Source: CAYSNP01 sp050945855 | Lineage (GTDB): Bacteria; Bacillota; Clostridia; Christensenellales; DTU072 | Assembly: GCA_050945855.1 (NCBI GenBank) | Contig: JBMNTS010000003.1 | Location: 1 to 64,000 of the forward strand | DNA length: 64,000 nt | Reading direction: 5' to 3' | Part shown: one piece after another, positions 32,472-40,540 of the stretch | Position numbering within the stretch: the stretch's first letter is position 1 | Layout of the letters: each line of letters starts with the position of its first letter | Made by a program: the position numbers and the translations under genes | Notes under the pieces: model-generated | Databases searched by the model: none | What the model was told of the DNA's origin: nothing | What the model saw: only the letters and a program-made list of their open reading frames with translations

Positions 32472-33395
32472 ATGCCAAATAATGTTACCCATTGTTATTT
32501 CGGAGATTTAGTCGCGCAAGACTTTCACAGCGACGCCGGGGAAGCAGTCAAAGCGCATTTGGATTTGTTTTATATGGGCGCCAACGGTCCCGATTTGTTT
32601 TTTACCTTCAGGGAACTGGGCTTCGGCATTCCCTCGCTTTCCAATCTGATGCAGTTTGTCAAGACCTATGAGGTTTTTGAGTCCGCCGTGCAATATATGC
32701 GAAAAAACCCGGAGGATACCGCCGCTTACGCATATTTTCTGGGTTTGTTTTGTCATTACGCTTTGGACAGAGTGGTGCATCCTTATGTCAACTACGCCGT
32801 GGAACAGGGCTTTTTTGCGGATTATCCCAAAAAATATCAAAAAAGCATACACACCATAATCGAGATATATTTTGACGAATATATTATAAGGCAAAAACAA
32901 AACCTGCAACTGGTCTCCTACACCCCCGCAAAACTCGTCGCCAACTCCAAAGCGGACAGGCGCAAAATGGCGCAGATATATAACGACGTGGTATTTCCCG
33001 TTTACAACGTCCGCACTTCGGAAAAGAAAATGGCCGTATCCGTATGGATAGTCAATTTCTTTCATAAATTATTGAATGACAAAAAGGGCCGCAAGCGCGC
33101 CTTTTACGAATTTCTGGAGAAGCCAATAGGCTACGCCAAACTCACCTGCTTCCTTAAGCCGGTGCGGGACGGGGACAGTTACGATTTTTTGAATAACGGC
33201 AGACGCCCTTTCCGCATAATACGCAACAAAAGCGAAATGTCAACCGAAAATTTTGATGAAATGACAGAACGCGCACGCAAGCTGTGCTTAGAGCTTACAG
33301 ATAAGTTTGACAAGGCATGCAAAGGCGGAGAAAGTTTGCGAAAGAAGGATTTTGCAATCAACTATGAGGGGGTTATGGACCCGCTGTTTACATAG
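32472..33395 (+). CDS. Zinc-dependent phospholipase C-like protein
   Basis: A 307-residue protein of the zinc-dependent phospholipase C family. Visible family pieces: THCYFGDLVAQD at the N-terminus, FYMGANGPDLFF near residue 33, and FCHYALDRVVHPYVNY near residue 91 with the metal-binding His and Asp. There is no signal peptide, so it is probably cytoplasmic, as with many short clostridial members; true substrates are unknown. ATG 32472 follows AAGGAGAG, which overlaps the PHP gene end. With the PHP partner it may act on phosphoesters in sequence, but this is inference. Confidence 0.82.
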   Translation: MPNNVTHCYFGDLVAQDFHSDAGEAVKAHLDLFYMGANGPDLFFTFRELGFGIPSLSNLMQFVKTYEVFESAVQYMRKNPEDTAAYAYFLGLFCHYALDRVVHPYVNYAVEQGFFADYPKKYQKSIHTIIEIYFDEYIIRQKQNLQLVSYTPAKLVANSKADRRKMAQIYNDVVFPVYNVRTSEKKMAVSVWIVNFFHKLLNDKKGRKRAFYEFLEKPIGYAKLTCFLKPVRDGDSYDFLNNGRRPFRIIRNKSEMSTENFDEMTERARKLCLELTDKFDKACKGGESLRKKDFAINYEGVMDPLFT

Positions 33396-33461
33396 TCCGC
33401 AAAAAATATCTTAAACTTGATAAAAAACTTAAATGTATATATTCCATAAGTAAAACTTTTA

Positions 33462-33470
33462 TGGTATAAT
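33462..33470 (+). promoter_or_regulatory. Extended -10 promoter of the SCP2-like gene
   Basis: TGG followed by TATAAT (33465-33470); only a weak TTCCAT at the -35 position. Start near 33477. Confidence 0.55.
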
Positions 33471-33502
33471 AATTAAAAAGAGTAAAATGGAGGGTTTTTT
33501 AT

Positions 33503-34270
33503 ATGCAATCACCAAAAGCTCAAGCGTTTGTTAACATGTATGCGGCAATGGGTACTTTGGAAAAGTATGTCGAACTCGACCCTAAAGCTAAAGAAATAGC
33601 GGCGCAGTTAGGTAATCTGGCTATACGTTTTAAGGTTATGGGCGGGCCCGACGGAGTAGTGGCTTTTAAGGACGGCGCGGTCAGCGTAGCTCCTTACGAC
33701 GGACAGAAAACTAATGTTGTATTGCTGTGTACGGGGCCTGAGCAATTTAACAAGGTAATAGACGGAAAGGCTATGCCCATACCCTTAAAAGGTTTGTTTA
33801 AGGTCTTAAAATTTATGGCAAAGCCCGACCAGGCTTTCAACGTGCTTGCCAATCAGATGGCGGAGACAATGAGGAAGACGGAGTTTTCCACGCAGGAGGA
33901 AAAGGCGCTTACCACAAGACTGGCTTTTTACGCTATGACAGGGGCTCTTGCACAGTTGGCCAATGAGGACGAACTGGGGCAACTCAGCGCCTCGCATATA
34001 GCGGACGGTGAAATCAGCGTATCCATCAAGGATGACACCTATGTCACGCTGGTCGCCAAAGACCATAAGCTTACCTGCTTAAAGAAAAAGGCGGAAGCCC
34101 CGCGCGCCTTTATGGAGTTCGGCAGTATTGATATCGCCAAAGGGCTTATAGACGGCAAACTGGACGCTATGAGCTGTATCTGTAACGGCGGGCTGACATT
34201 AAAAGGTTTTGTGCCTATGTTAGAGCAGCTTAACAAAATTCTCAATCTGGTACCCAAGTATTTGGCATAG
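33503..34270 (+). CDS. Protein with two SCP2-like lipid-binding halves
   Basis: A 255-residue soluble protein with no signal or membrane segment. Two regions look like sterol-carrier-protein-2-type domains: VVAFKDGAVSVAPYDGQ...VLLCTGPEQFNKVIDGKAMPIPLKG (about 51-97) and AFMEFGSIDIAKGLIDGKLDA...GGLTLKGFVPMLEQLN (about 202-246). The repeated logic is a strand-rich half followed by an ALI-DGK and a G-x-L/KG element. A hydrophobic ligand such as an acyl chain is therefore suggested. It lies 16 bases ahead of a glutamate-1-semialdehyde aminomutase-like gene, in one operon. GGAGGG precedes ATG 33503. I rate the family as probable and the ligand as unknown. Confidence 0.62.
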   Translation: MQSPKAQAFVNMYAAMGTLEKYVELDPKAKEIAAQLGNLAIRFKVMGGPDGVVAFKDGAVSVAPYDGQKTNVVLLCTGPEQFNKVIDGKAMPIPLKGLFKVLKFMAKPDQAFNVLANQMAETMRKTEFSTQEEKALTTRLAFYAMTGALAQLANEDELGQLSASHIADGEISVSIKDDTYVTLVAKDHKLTCLKKKAEAPRAFMEFGSIDIAKGLIDGKLDAMSCICNGGLTLKGFVPMLEQLNKILNLVPKYLA

Positions 34271-34286
34271 AATGGAGGAGACGATA

Positions 34287-35540
34287 ATGAAAACATATAC
34301 ATATAACAAAAACAGAGAAATGATGCAACGCGCCCTCAAGGTTATTCCCAGCGGCGTATACGGACATCTGGGACCCGGGGAAGGGTGTATGATACCTACC
34401 GACGCATTCCCGTTTTTCGCAAGCAGGGCGGAAGGCACTTGCTTTTGGGATCTGGACGGCAACAGGTTTATAGATTATATGTGCGCTTACGGTCCCAACA
34501 TTATGGGCTACAACGATAAGGATGTGGACCAGGCCGCCCAAGAACAGTTTAAGCTGGGCAACTGCACCACCGTTCCCTCTTCCATTATGGTGGAATTCGC
34601 GGAACTGCTCACCGCCACGGTTAAAAAGGACTGGGCGTTCTTTGCCAAAAACGGCGGAGACGTCACTCTCTTTTCCACAATGATAGCGCGTTTTTACACG
34701 GGCAAAAAGAAGATTATCTTTATCAACGGCTACTATCACGGCGTAGCGCCCTGGACGCAGAGGGCGGACAGCCCCGGCGTGCTGCCCGAAGAGTGCGTCA
34801 ACTCTATCTACATTGACTTTAACGACGTTGAAGCGTTGAAGAAAGTGGTGGCGGAGGATAAGGACATTGCCTGTCTTATCGCCACTCCGTATATGCACGG
34901 CAACTTCAAAGACAACGTGCTGCCCGAAAAAGACTACTGGAAGCAGGTGCGCGAAATCTGCACCAAAGCGGGCATAATACTTATCTTTGACGACGTTCGT
35001 TGCGGTTTCCGTCTGGATTTGGCGGGCAGCGACCATTACTACGGCATCGAAGCGGATTTGATTTGTTTCTGCAAGGCGCTTGCCAACGGCTACAACATGT
35101 CCGCCCTTTGCGGTAAGGAATTTTTGAAGTCCGCGGTCAGCACGATAATGTACACAGGCTCTTACTGGATGAGCGCTGTGCCTTTTGCCGCCGGTATCGC
35201 CAACATCAAAAAGATGATTGCGCTAAATACCCCCAAGTTTTTGAGAGAGCAGGGGCTTAAGCTTACCAAAGGTTTCCAGAAAATAGCCAAGGAGAACGGG
35301 GTGCAGCTTTCCGTTTCCGGCGAGCCCGCGCTGTTCTATCTCTTAATCAAGGACGACAACAGTCTGATATTGCATCAGCAATGGATTGCGGAGTGCGTCA
35401 AGCGCGGTCTTTTCCTGACCAATCACCACAACCATTTTATCAATATGGCGGTGACGGACGAGATTATCAACGAAACGCTGGATATAGCCAATGAGGCTAT
35501 GAAGGTAATGGTAAAGAACAATCCGCAGGTATACAAATAA
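34287..35540 (+). CDS. Class III aminotransferase (glutamate-1-semialdehyde aminomutase-like)
   Basis: A 417-residue PLP enzyme. The class III pattern is seen: FWDLDGNRFIDYMCAYGPNIMGYND at about 51-75, NGGDVTLFSTMIARFYTGKKKI near 123, DDVRCGFR near 236 (Asp binding the pyridine nitrogen), and the PLP-binding Lys near 263 in CFCKALANGYNMSALCG. Such proteins are usually called GSA aminomutase-like, but no tetrapyrrole genes are here. I start at ATG 34287, nine bases after GGAGGAG; 34272 would start upstream of it. The 16-base gap to the SCP2-like gene points to one operon and possibly one pathway on a carrier-bound or lipophilic substrate. Confidence 0.85.
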   Translation: MKTYTYNKNREMMQRALKVIPSGVYGHLGPGEGCMIPTDAFPFFASRAEGTCFWDLDGNRFIDYMCAYGPNIMGYNDKDVDQAAQEQFKLGNCTTVPSSIMVEFAELLTATVKKDWAFFAKNGGDVTLFSTMIARFYTGKKKIIFINGYYHGVAPWTQRADSPGVLPEECVNSIYIDFNDVEALKKVVAEDKDIACLIATPYMHGNFKDNVLPEKDYWKQVREICTKAGIILIFDDVRCGFRLDLAGSDHYYGIEADLICFCKALANGYNMSALCGKEFLKSAVSTIMYTGSYWMSAVPFAAGIANIKKMIALNTPKFLREQGLKLTKGFQKIAKENGVQLSVSGEPALFYLLIKDDNSLILHQQWIAECVKRGLFLTNHHNHFINMAVTDEIINETLDIANEAMKVMVKNNPQVYK

Positions 35541-35587
35541 CCCCTACTGCCGCCTTTCGGGGAAGCAAAAGGGATAATCAAAGACAT

Positions 35588-35614
35588 AAGGGCAAGGAAT
35601 CCTTGCCCTTTTGC
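35588..35614 (+). terminator. Hairpin after the aminotransferase gene
   Basis: AAGGGCAAGG (35588-35597) pairs with CCTTGCCCTT (35601-35610), three-base loop, then TT. The T tract is short, so some readthrough into rmuC is possible; no separate rmuC promoter is evident. Confidence 0.6.
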
Positions 35615-35640
35615 AAAAATAAACAAAAGGGGAAAGATAA

Positions 35641-36888
35641 ATGGATTTGGCCGTAATTATCATAGTCAGCCTTTCGCTGGCGGCAAATATAATTTTGCTG
35701 ATAGTGAGCCGTCTTAAAGGCGAAAACGAATTTAAAAGAGAGCTTGACAGCGCGGTAAGGGAATTAAAAGCCACCTTTAATACTGCCAACGAATATTCAC
35801 TTGGCAGGCTGGAAAAGGACAACAAGGATAAGCTGGAGGAAATAAGCAGATTTATCAAAACCAACGAGGAGCAATTCAAGGAAATTAAAAAGGAATTGGG
35901 CGAGGTTATTGACAATTTATTGTCTAAGATTTCCAATTCTTTAAGGGAAACAAGAGAGGACAACGCCAAGGCACTGGAAAAGGTAAGGGAAGAAAACACC
36001 AAAAAACTGGACGAAATAAGAGGGGTAGTGGATGAAAAGCTGCAGGAAGGGCTGGAAAACCGCTTTAACGAAAAGTTTAAGGTGATAAGCGAAAGACTGG
36101 ACAGCGTAAATAAGGGGTTGGGGGAAATGCGCACCCTTTCCGAGGGCGTAAAAGACATCAAGGTGGTGTTCAGCAATATTAAGCAAAGAGGCACCTGGGG
36201 GGAAAGGCATCTTCAAGGTTTGCTGGATGACACCATTCCCGGTCAATATTACTCACAGCACCAGATACCGGGCATGCCCAAAGACAGCAGGGTGGACTTT
36301 GCCATAAGGATGCCAGGCATAGACGAAAAAGAGGTATTGCTGCCCGTGGACTGCAAATTTCCCGTGGAGGCGTATACCAAACTGGCGGAGGCATCGGACA
36401 ACGCGGATATAGCGGGCATAGAGGCGGCGCATAAGGAATTTTGCGCGGCAATAAAAAAATCCGCCGCCGATATCAAAAACAAATATATCAATCCCCCGCA
36501 TACCACCCATTACGCCATAATGTATTTGCCCAGTGAGGGCATTTACGCCGAAGTATTGCGGGATACCGTATTGGTGGAAGAGGTTTTCAACCGCAATAAT
36601 ATTCTGCCCGCCGGGCCTTCCAGCATACTGGCCATCCTCAATACCTTAAAGGTGGGTTTCAGAAGCGTGGCGATTCAGAAGTCCGCAAGCGAAATCGTAA
36701 ACAGCTTTATAGAAATCAAGCGTATGCTTGCCACCTACGACTCCCTTATTGACAGGGCAAAGGCAAATATAGACAAAGCCAGCGGCAATATGGACGAGTT
36801 TAAGAAAAAAAATGCCACGCTTACTCGCAAGCTTGACAAAATTGAAGAACTGGGTATTGAAACGGGGCAGGAATTGCTTGAGGAATAA
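35641..36888 (+). CDS. rmuC: DNA recombination protein RmuC
   Basis: RmuC limits inversions at short inverted repeats in E. coli; it has a PD-(D/E)XK nuclease-like core. The 415-residue protein starts with one membrane helix (about residues 3-23), followed by a long charged coiled coil (about 30-190). The RmuC core follows: NIKQRGTWGERHLQGLLDD near residue 179, DFAIRMPGID, VLLPVDCKFPVEAY near 237, and THYAIMYLPSEGIYAEVL near 290. The C-terminus is again helical. GGGGAAAG precedes ATG 35641. It is separated from the aminotransferase by a weak terminator. Length is typical. Confidence 0.93.
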   Translation: MDLAVIIIVSLSLAANIILLIVSRLKGENEFKRELDSAVRELKATFNTANEYSLGRLEKDNKDKLEEISRFIKTNEEQFKEIKKELGEVIDNLLSKISNSLRETREDNAKALEKVREENTKKLDEIRGVVDEKLQEGLENRFNEKFKVISERLDSVNKGLGEMRTLSEGVKDIKVVFSNIKQRGTWGERHLQGLLDDTIPGQYYSQHQIPGMPKDSRVDFAIRMPGIDEKEVLLPVDCKFPVEAYTKLAEASDNADIAGIEAAHKEFCAAIKKSAADIKNKYINPPHTTHYAIMYLPSEGIYAEVLRDTVLVEEVFNRNNILPAGPSSILAILNTLKVGFRSVAIQKSASEIVNSFIEIKRMLATYDSLIDRAKANIDKASGNMDEFKKKNATLTRKLDKIEELGIETGQELLEE

Positions 36889-36891
36889 GAG

Positions 36892-37539
36892 CTATTCCAG
36901 TCTGACGTCGCGGCGGGTAAAGGCAAAGATAAACAAGCGGGTGACGACGGGCAGAAAAGCCATAAAAAAGGATAGCGCGCCGATGACAATAAGCCCCGCG
37001 CCGTATCGGTAGGTATGGGTAAACAATAAGTATCTCAAGAAATATCTTTTGAATTCCTCTGTCTCTTCCATATACTCTATCTGCAGACCGGGCAGCAGCA
37101 CAACAAATCCCAGACATAACAAAAATATAAAAATGTATTTGTACTGCACGGATGCCCTTACCCGGTTGTCCTTAATCTCTTTGATAACTTTACGGATAGC
37201 TAAAGCAAGCAGGGCAATCAGCACGATTACCAGCGCGGGTACCGCCAGCGTTGCCGCGAAGCGGTAGACGTCCGCGGCGTATAATAAGGTGGGGTCAAGC
37301 TCCGCCCCCTGAATAAACTGCCGGTAATAGGCGCCCTTTTTCCCAAAAAAGGAAAGAGGGTTATACGGATTGTCAAACAGTCCGCCCATGGTCTGTATTC
37401 CGTTTATGTCGACGGGGCCCGATACAAGGGGTAAAAATAAGCAGGCAAGCATCAGAATAAGACAAACTAAGGAAAATATCGGAAATATCTTTCCGCTGAT
37501 ATATCTCTTAGGTTTTTTACCCGCTCTTCTGGTTTCCAT
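36892..37539 (-). CDS. Membrane protein of unknown function
   Basis: A 215-residue protein with four predicted helices (about residues 20-42, 82-104, 121-140 and 178-203). A basic N-terminus (METRRAGKKPKRYISGK) suggests an inside start. An extracytoplasmic loop follows the first helix (PVDINGIQTMGGLFDNP). I start at ATG 37539, which follows GGAGGAG; an open frame extends 88 codons upstream but that part lacks a start signal and homology and covers the cysS upstream region. It converges with rmuC, three bases apart. No family recognised; similar four-helix proteins with long first loops occur singly in Clostridia. Confidence 0.72.
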   Translation of the reverse strand: METRRAGKKPKRYISGKIFPIFSLVCLILMLACLFLPLVSGPVDINGIQTMGGLFDNPYNPLSFFGKKGAYYRQFIQGAELDPTLLYAADVYRFAATLAVPALVIVLIALLALAIRKVIKEIKDNRVRASVQYKYIFIFLLCLGFVVLLPGLQIEYMEETEEFKRYFLRYLLFTHTYRYGAGLIVIGALSFFMAFLPVVTRLFIFAFTRRDVRLE

Positions 37540-37767
37540 AAACTCCTCCGCAGAATTATATATAAACAATAATACTATATTATTGCGCCAAATACAAGTA
37601 AAAAGAAAAAAATGCTTATTGCCCTCCATATTGAAAATACTTCCGCTTGATATTGGCAGTAACCTGTAATATAATAAAGTAAGACGATAGGGTCTTGTCT
37701 GTATGCCCCTAAAAAGGACTCCATAAGAGCAAAATCGCATAAGAAAAAGTCCGTTAAAGCAAATCAT

Positions 37768-37796
37768 TTGTATTTTGATTGTTAATAATGTATAAT
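37768..37796 (+). promoter_or_regulatory. Sigma-A promoter of cysS
   Basis: TTGTAT (37768-37773), 17 bases, TATAAT (37791-37796); start near 37803, 22 nt before the ATG. No T-box element is present in so short a leader. Confidence 0.72.
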
Positions 37797-37824
37797 AGAA
37801 CAAAATATTTTATAACAGGTAAAA

Positions 37825-39219
37825 ATGAGTTTAAAAGTTTATAATACCCTAAGCGGAAAAAAAGAAAAGTTTGTATCCATTACCCCCGATGTGGTAAAAA
37901 TGTATTCCTGCGGTCCTACCGTCTATACTTACGCGCATATCGGCAACTTGCGCACTTATGTTTTTATGGACCTTATCAGAAGAGTGCTTGCCTATAACGG
38001 CTATAAAATTAAGGGCGTAATCAATATCACCGACGTGGGGCATTTGCTGAGCGATTCGGACGAAGGCGAAGACAAAATGGTCAAAGCCAGCAGAGAGCAG
38101 AAAAAGCAGCCTCTGGAGATAGCCGAAGAGATTACCAGGGTGTTTTTTGAGGACCTTGCCAAGCTCAATATCGGCAAGCCCGAGATAATAGCCAAGGCGA
38201 CGGACCATATAGGCGAAATGATAGATTATGTGGCGGCGCTTGAAAAGGGCGGGTTTGCCTATGAGACAAGCGACGGCATTTACTTTGATATTTCCGCGTT
38301 TCCCGATTACGGCAAACTTTCGGGGATTAACCTGGAGGACCAGCTGGCGGGCGCCAGAGTGGATGTCAACAGCGAAAAAAGGCATCCCGCGGACTTTGCG
38401 CTCTGGAAAAAGGCGGAGCCCAACCACATTATGCAGTGGCCCAGCCCGTGGGGGATGGGATATCCCGGGTGGCATATAGAATGCTCGGCAATGAGTCAAA
38501 AATATCTGGGACGGTTGTTCGATATCCACAGCGGAGGAGTAGACCACATACCCATTCATCACGAAAACGAAATCGCGCAAAACGAGGCGCTTACCGGCAA
38601 AAGAAGCGTCAATTACTGGATGCATGGGGAATTTATGCTGGTGGACGGCGGCAAAATGAGCAAAAGTCTCAACAACACCTATACCATAGCGCAGTTGGAG
38701 CAGCGCGGGTATGAGCCGCTGGATTTCAGATTTTTCTGCCTTAACGCGCATTACCGCAAAAAGCTCAATTTCACCTTTGAGGGGTTGAAAGCGGCAAAAG
38801 TGGCAAGAGAAAGACTGTGCGCCCAACTGCTTGCGCACAAAGACGCTCCCGGCAGCACGGACGCGCGACTGCTGGAGGATTACAAAGACCAATTTATGAG
38901 CGCGATTAATGACGATATCAATATCCCCAAGGCTTTGGGCATCCTGTTTACCATGCTTAAAGAGCCTAAGAGCAACGATATCTACAAGCTGGCGCTTTTT
39001 ATGGACGGGGTGTTCGGGCTGAGCCTGGATAAGGCAAAACTGCCCCAAAAAGAGGAGGAGGAAAGCGCGCCTCCCGAGGTCACCGCATTGGCCGAACAAC
39101 GCTTTAGAGCAAAAAAAGAGCAAAATTTCGGGGAAGCGGACAAGCTCAGAGAGCGCATAAACGCGCTGGGTTACGCGATAATGGACACAAAAGAAGGTTT
39201 TAAGCTTACAAAGCTGTAA
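37825..39219 (+). CDS. cysS: Cysteinyl-tRNA synthetase
   Basis: CysS charges tRNA(Cys). The class I signature is complete: CGPTVYTYAHIGNLRTYV near residues 29-46 (HIGN as HIGH; Cys29 binds zinc), PGWHIECSAMS near 213, HSGGVDHIPIHHENEIAQ near 234 with zinc His residues, and GGKMSKSLNN near 274 (KMSKS loop). The C-terminal anticodon-binding helical part contains the NFGEADKLRERINALGY motif. Length (464) is standard. Only a weak AGGT site precedes ATG 37825. It has its own promoter. cysE, mrnC and rlmB, its frequent Firmicutes neighbours, are absent here. Confidence 0.98.
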   Translation: MSLKVYNTLSGKKEKFVSITPDVVKMYSCGPTVYTYAHIGNLRTYVFMDLIRRVLAYNGYKIKGVINITDVGHLLSDSDEGEDKMVKASREQKKQPLEIAEEITRVFFEDLAKLNIGKPEIIAKATDHIGEMIDYVAALEKGGFAYETSDGIYFDISAFPDYGKLSGINLEDQLAGARVDVNSEKRHPADFALWKKAEPNHIMQWPSPWGMGYPGWHIECSAMSQKYLGRLFDIHSGGVDHIPIHHENEIAQNEALTGKRSVNYWMHGEFMLVDGGKMSKSLNNTYTIAQLEQRGYEPLDFRFFCLNAHYRKKLNFTFEGLKAAKVARERLCAQLLAHKDAPGSTDARLLEDYKDQFMSAINDDINIPKALGILFTMLKEPKSNDIYKLALFMDGVFGLSLDKAKLPQKEEEESAPPEVTALAEQRFRAKKEQNFGEADKLRERINALGYAIMDTKEGFKLTKL

Positions 39220-39270
39220 AATGCGCTAAAATCTTTTGTGAAAAATAAGCAAAAAAACAAAAAATCGGTA

Positions 39271-39299
39271 TTGACAAACATTTCTACATCGTCTATAAT
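39271..39299 (+). promoter_or_regulatory. Perfect consensus sigma-A promoter
   Basis: TTGACA (39271-39276), 17 bases, TATAAT (39294-39299), serving the 148-residue tail-anchored protein gene. Confidence 0.88.
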
Positions 39300-39336
39300 T
39301 ATTATGCTAAGGTATAGTTAGGAGGTCTAATGTATA

Positions 39337-39783
39337 ATGAAAAGCAATAAGACGCTATATGAAACCGCTCTGGAAGTCGCCTATAACGACAGAAAAGAAA
39401 TAATGCAAAAAGACGACAGCCACAAAGTTCTTCTTTATAGGGAAGTCTTTTCTCCCGAGTACACAGGCTACGAATATGCGTACGAAGGCGCGCAGGGGCA
39501 AAGGGAAGAGTATCTGAAAGAAGAAAACAAGAGCACCGAATTGCAGAAATACTGGGACCGCTACTATAACGGCAATCGCGAAGTAAAATTTGCTCCTACC
39601 CTTTTCACACAGGGCGCACAGGCGCAGGAGAGCGCGCCGCAGACGGAGGTTACAAAAAAAAACGTTGATATGGACAATTACATTTCTAAAGGCAAAGCCA
39701 GAGCAAAAGCCTTCTTGTGGGCTGTAATAGGTATAATTATAGGAGGAGGAGCGGTGTTCGCCGCTTACCGTTTCTTCCTGTAA
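39337..39783 (+). CDS. C-tail-anchored membrane protein, unknown function
   Basis: A 148-residue protein with a charged, tyrosine-rich cytoplasmic part and one C-terminal helix (about residues 125-145, ending AAYRFFL). The soluble part has EYTGYEYAYEGAQGQREEYL and a run of acidic and basic residues; no motif is recognised. The lack of an N-terminal signal and the terminal helix point to tail anchoring with the bulk inside. A perfect promoter drives it and a clear terminator ends it, so it is a single, probably well expressed gene. ATG 39337 follows TAGGAGGTC by about eleven bases. Confidence 0.75.
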   Translation: MKSNKTLYETALEVAYNDRKEIMQKDDSHKVLLYREVFSPEYTGYEYAYEGAQGQREEYLKEENKSTELQKYWDRYYNGNREVKFAPTLFTQGAQAQESAPQTEVTKKNVDMDNYISKGKARAKAFLWAVIGIIIGGGAVFAAYRFFL

Positions 39784-39801
39784 GAGTAGCGTTATCTATA
39801 T

Positions 39802-39829
39802 GCACCCGGCAATATGCTGGGTGCTTTTT
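39802..39829 (+). terminator. Intrinsic terminator
   Basis: GCACCCGGCA (39802-39811) pairs with TGCTGGGTGC (39815-39824), one G-T pair, then five T. Confidence 0.82.
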
Positions 39830-39853
39830 AATTTATAGCGCCGGAGGATAAAA

Positions 39854-40408
39854 TTGGAAATACGGCAAAAAGCTGATAAAAAAGAATTCTATAAATGCAA
39901 CCTGTACTATTTGCGTAAGTATTTCGGTCTGAAGGAATTGATAATGTCCGTCCTGCTTTTGGTTGCTGGGCTGGTCTTATATTTTTCTTTCGGCAATTAT
40001 CTGATTCTTGTTTTGTTTTTCATATTTTGCGCCGTAGCGGCTATCGCTTTTGTCTTTTACGGCTATACGGTATTCAAAGGCTGGCAATTGGAGTACGAAA
40101 AGCCAGGCGTGTCCCACATAGTATTGCGGTTTGGCGAAGACAGCGTATATTTTTGCGATTTAATTGACGAGGCGGGCAAAAAAGTATCAGCCGACCAATT
40201 CGACTTAAAGAATACGGATAAGGTGGCTTTCCTGAAAGGCAAAACCTATCTTTATCAGGGGGCGGCCAGTATGTTTTATATCTTTCCGGACAGCTTTACA
40301 AAGGGAGAATATGAGGAGTTCCGGAAAAAATTATCCCTCACGCTGGAGGGGGATAAATTCCGCATGAAAACAAAAAGAAAGGTTTTCCCCAAGCCCGTTA
40401 TTAAATAA
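39854..40408 (+). CDS. Two-helix membrane protein, YcxB-like
   Basis: A 184-residue protein starting at TTG 39854, chosen because CCGGAGG lies six bases upstream. Two helices (about 29-47 and 50-70) form a hairpin, followed by a cytoplasmic domain whose pattern LRFGEDSVYFCDL...KVAFLKGKTYLYQGAASMFYIFPDSFTKGEYEEFRKKL resembles the YcxB-like family C-terminal domain. The function of that family is unknown. The terminator just upstream (39802-39829) implies a separate start of transcription or readthrough; I see no good promoter in the 25 bases between. It has its own downstream terminator. Confidence 0.68.
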   Translation: MEIRQKADKKEFYKCNLYYLRKYFGLKELIMSVLLLVAGLVLYFSFGNYLILVLFFIFCAVAAIAFVFYGYTVFKGWQLEYEKPGVSHIVLRFGEDSVYFCDLIDEAGKKVSADQFDLKNTDKVAFLKGKTYLYQGAASMFYIFPDSFTKGEYEEFRKKLSLTLEGDKFRMKTKRKVFPKPVIK

Positions 40409-40442
40409 TCTTACGGTTTTTAATCGGATTATTATGCTGCAA

Positions 40443-40466
40443 GCACAGTTTTTACTGTGTTTTTTT
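40443..40466 (+). terminator. Intrinsic terminator
   Basis: CACAGT (40444-40449) pairs with ACTGTG (40454-40459), extended by a G-T pair, followed by seven T. Confidence 0.75.
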
Positions 40467-40540
40467 GTTTTTATTGTAAAAATAAATGCGTTTTTTTTAT
40501 GCTTAGTGTATAATGGCAAAAAGGTCACAGGAGGCTGAAT

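Noticed and set aside
37640..37824. Possible T-box leader for cysS
   Set aside because: The predicted start is only 22 nt before the ATG, and no T-box sequence (GGTGGNACCGCG-like) or terminator is present.
37849..39123. A 424-codon open frame on the minus strand opposite cysS
   Set aside because: It lies entirely antisense to a gene with unmistakable motifs, its protein has no family pattern, and no ribosome binding site or promoter fits. It is a codon-bias shadow.
40409..40540. Possible SAM riboswitch before metY
   Set aside because: The interval of 132 bases contains the previous gene's terminator and a -10 box close to the ATG; no SAM-I core is visible.
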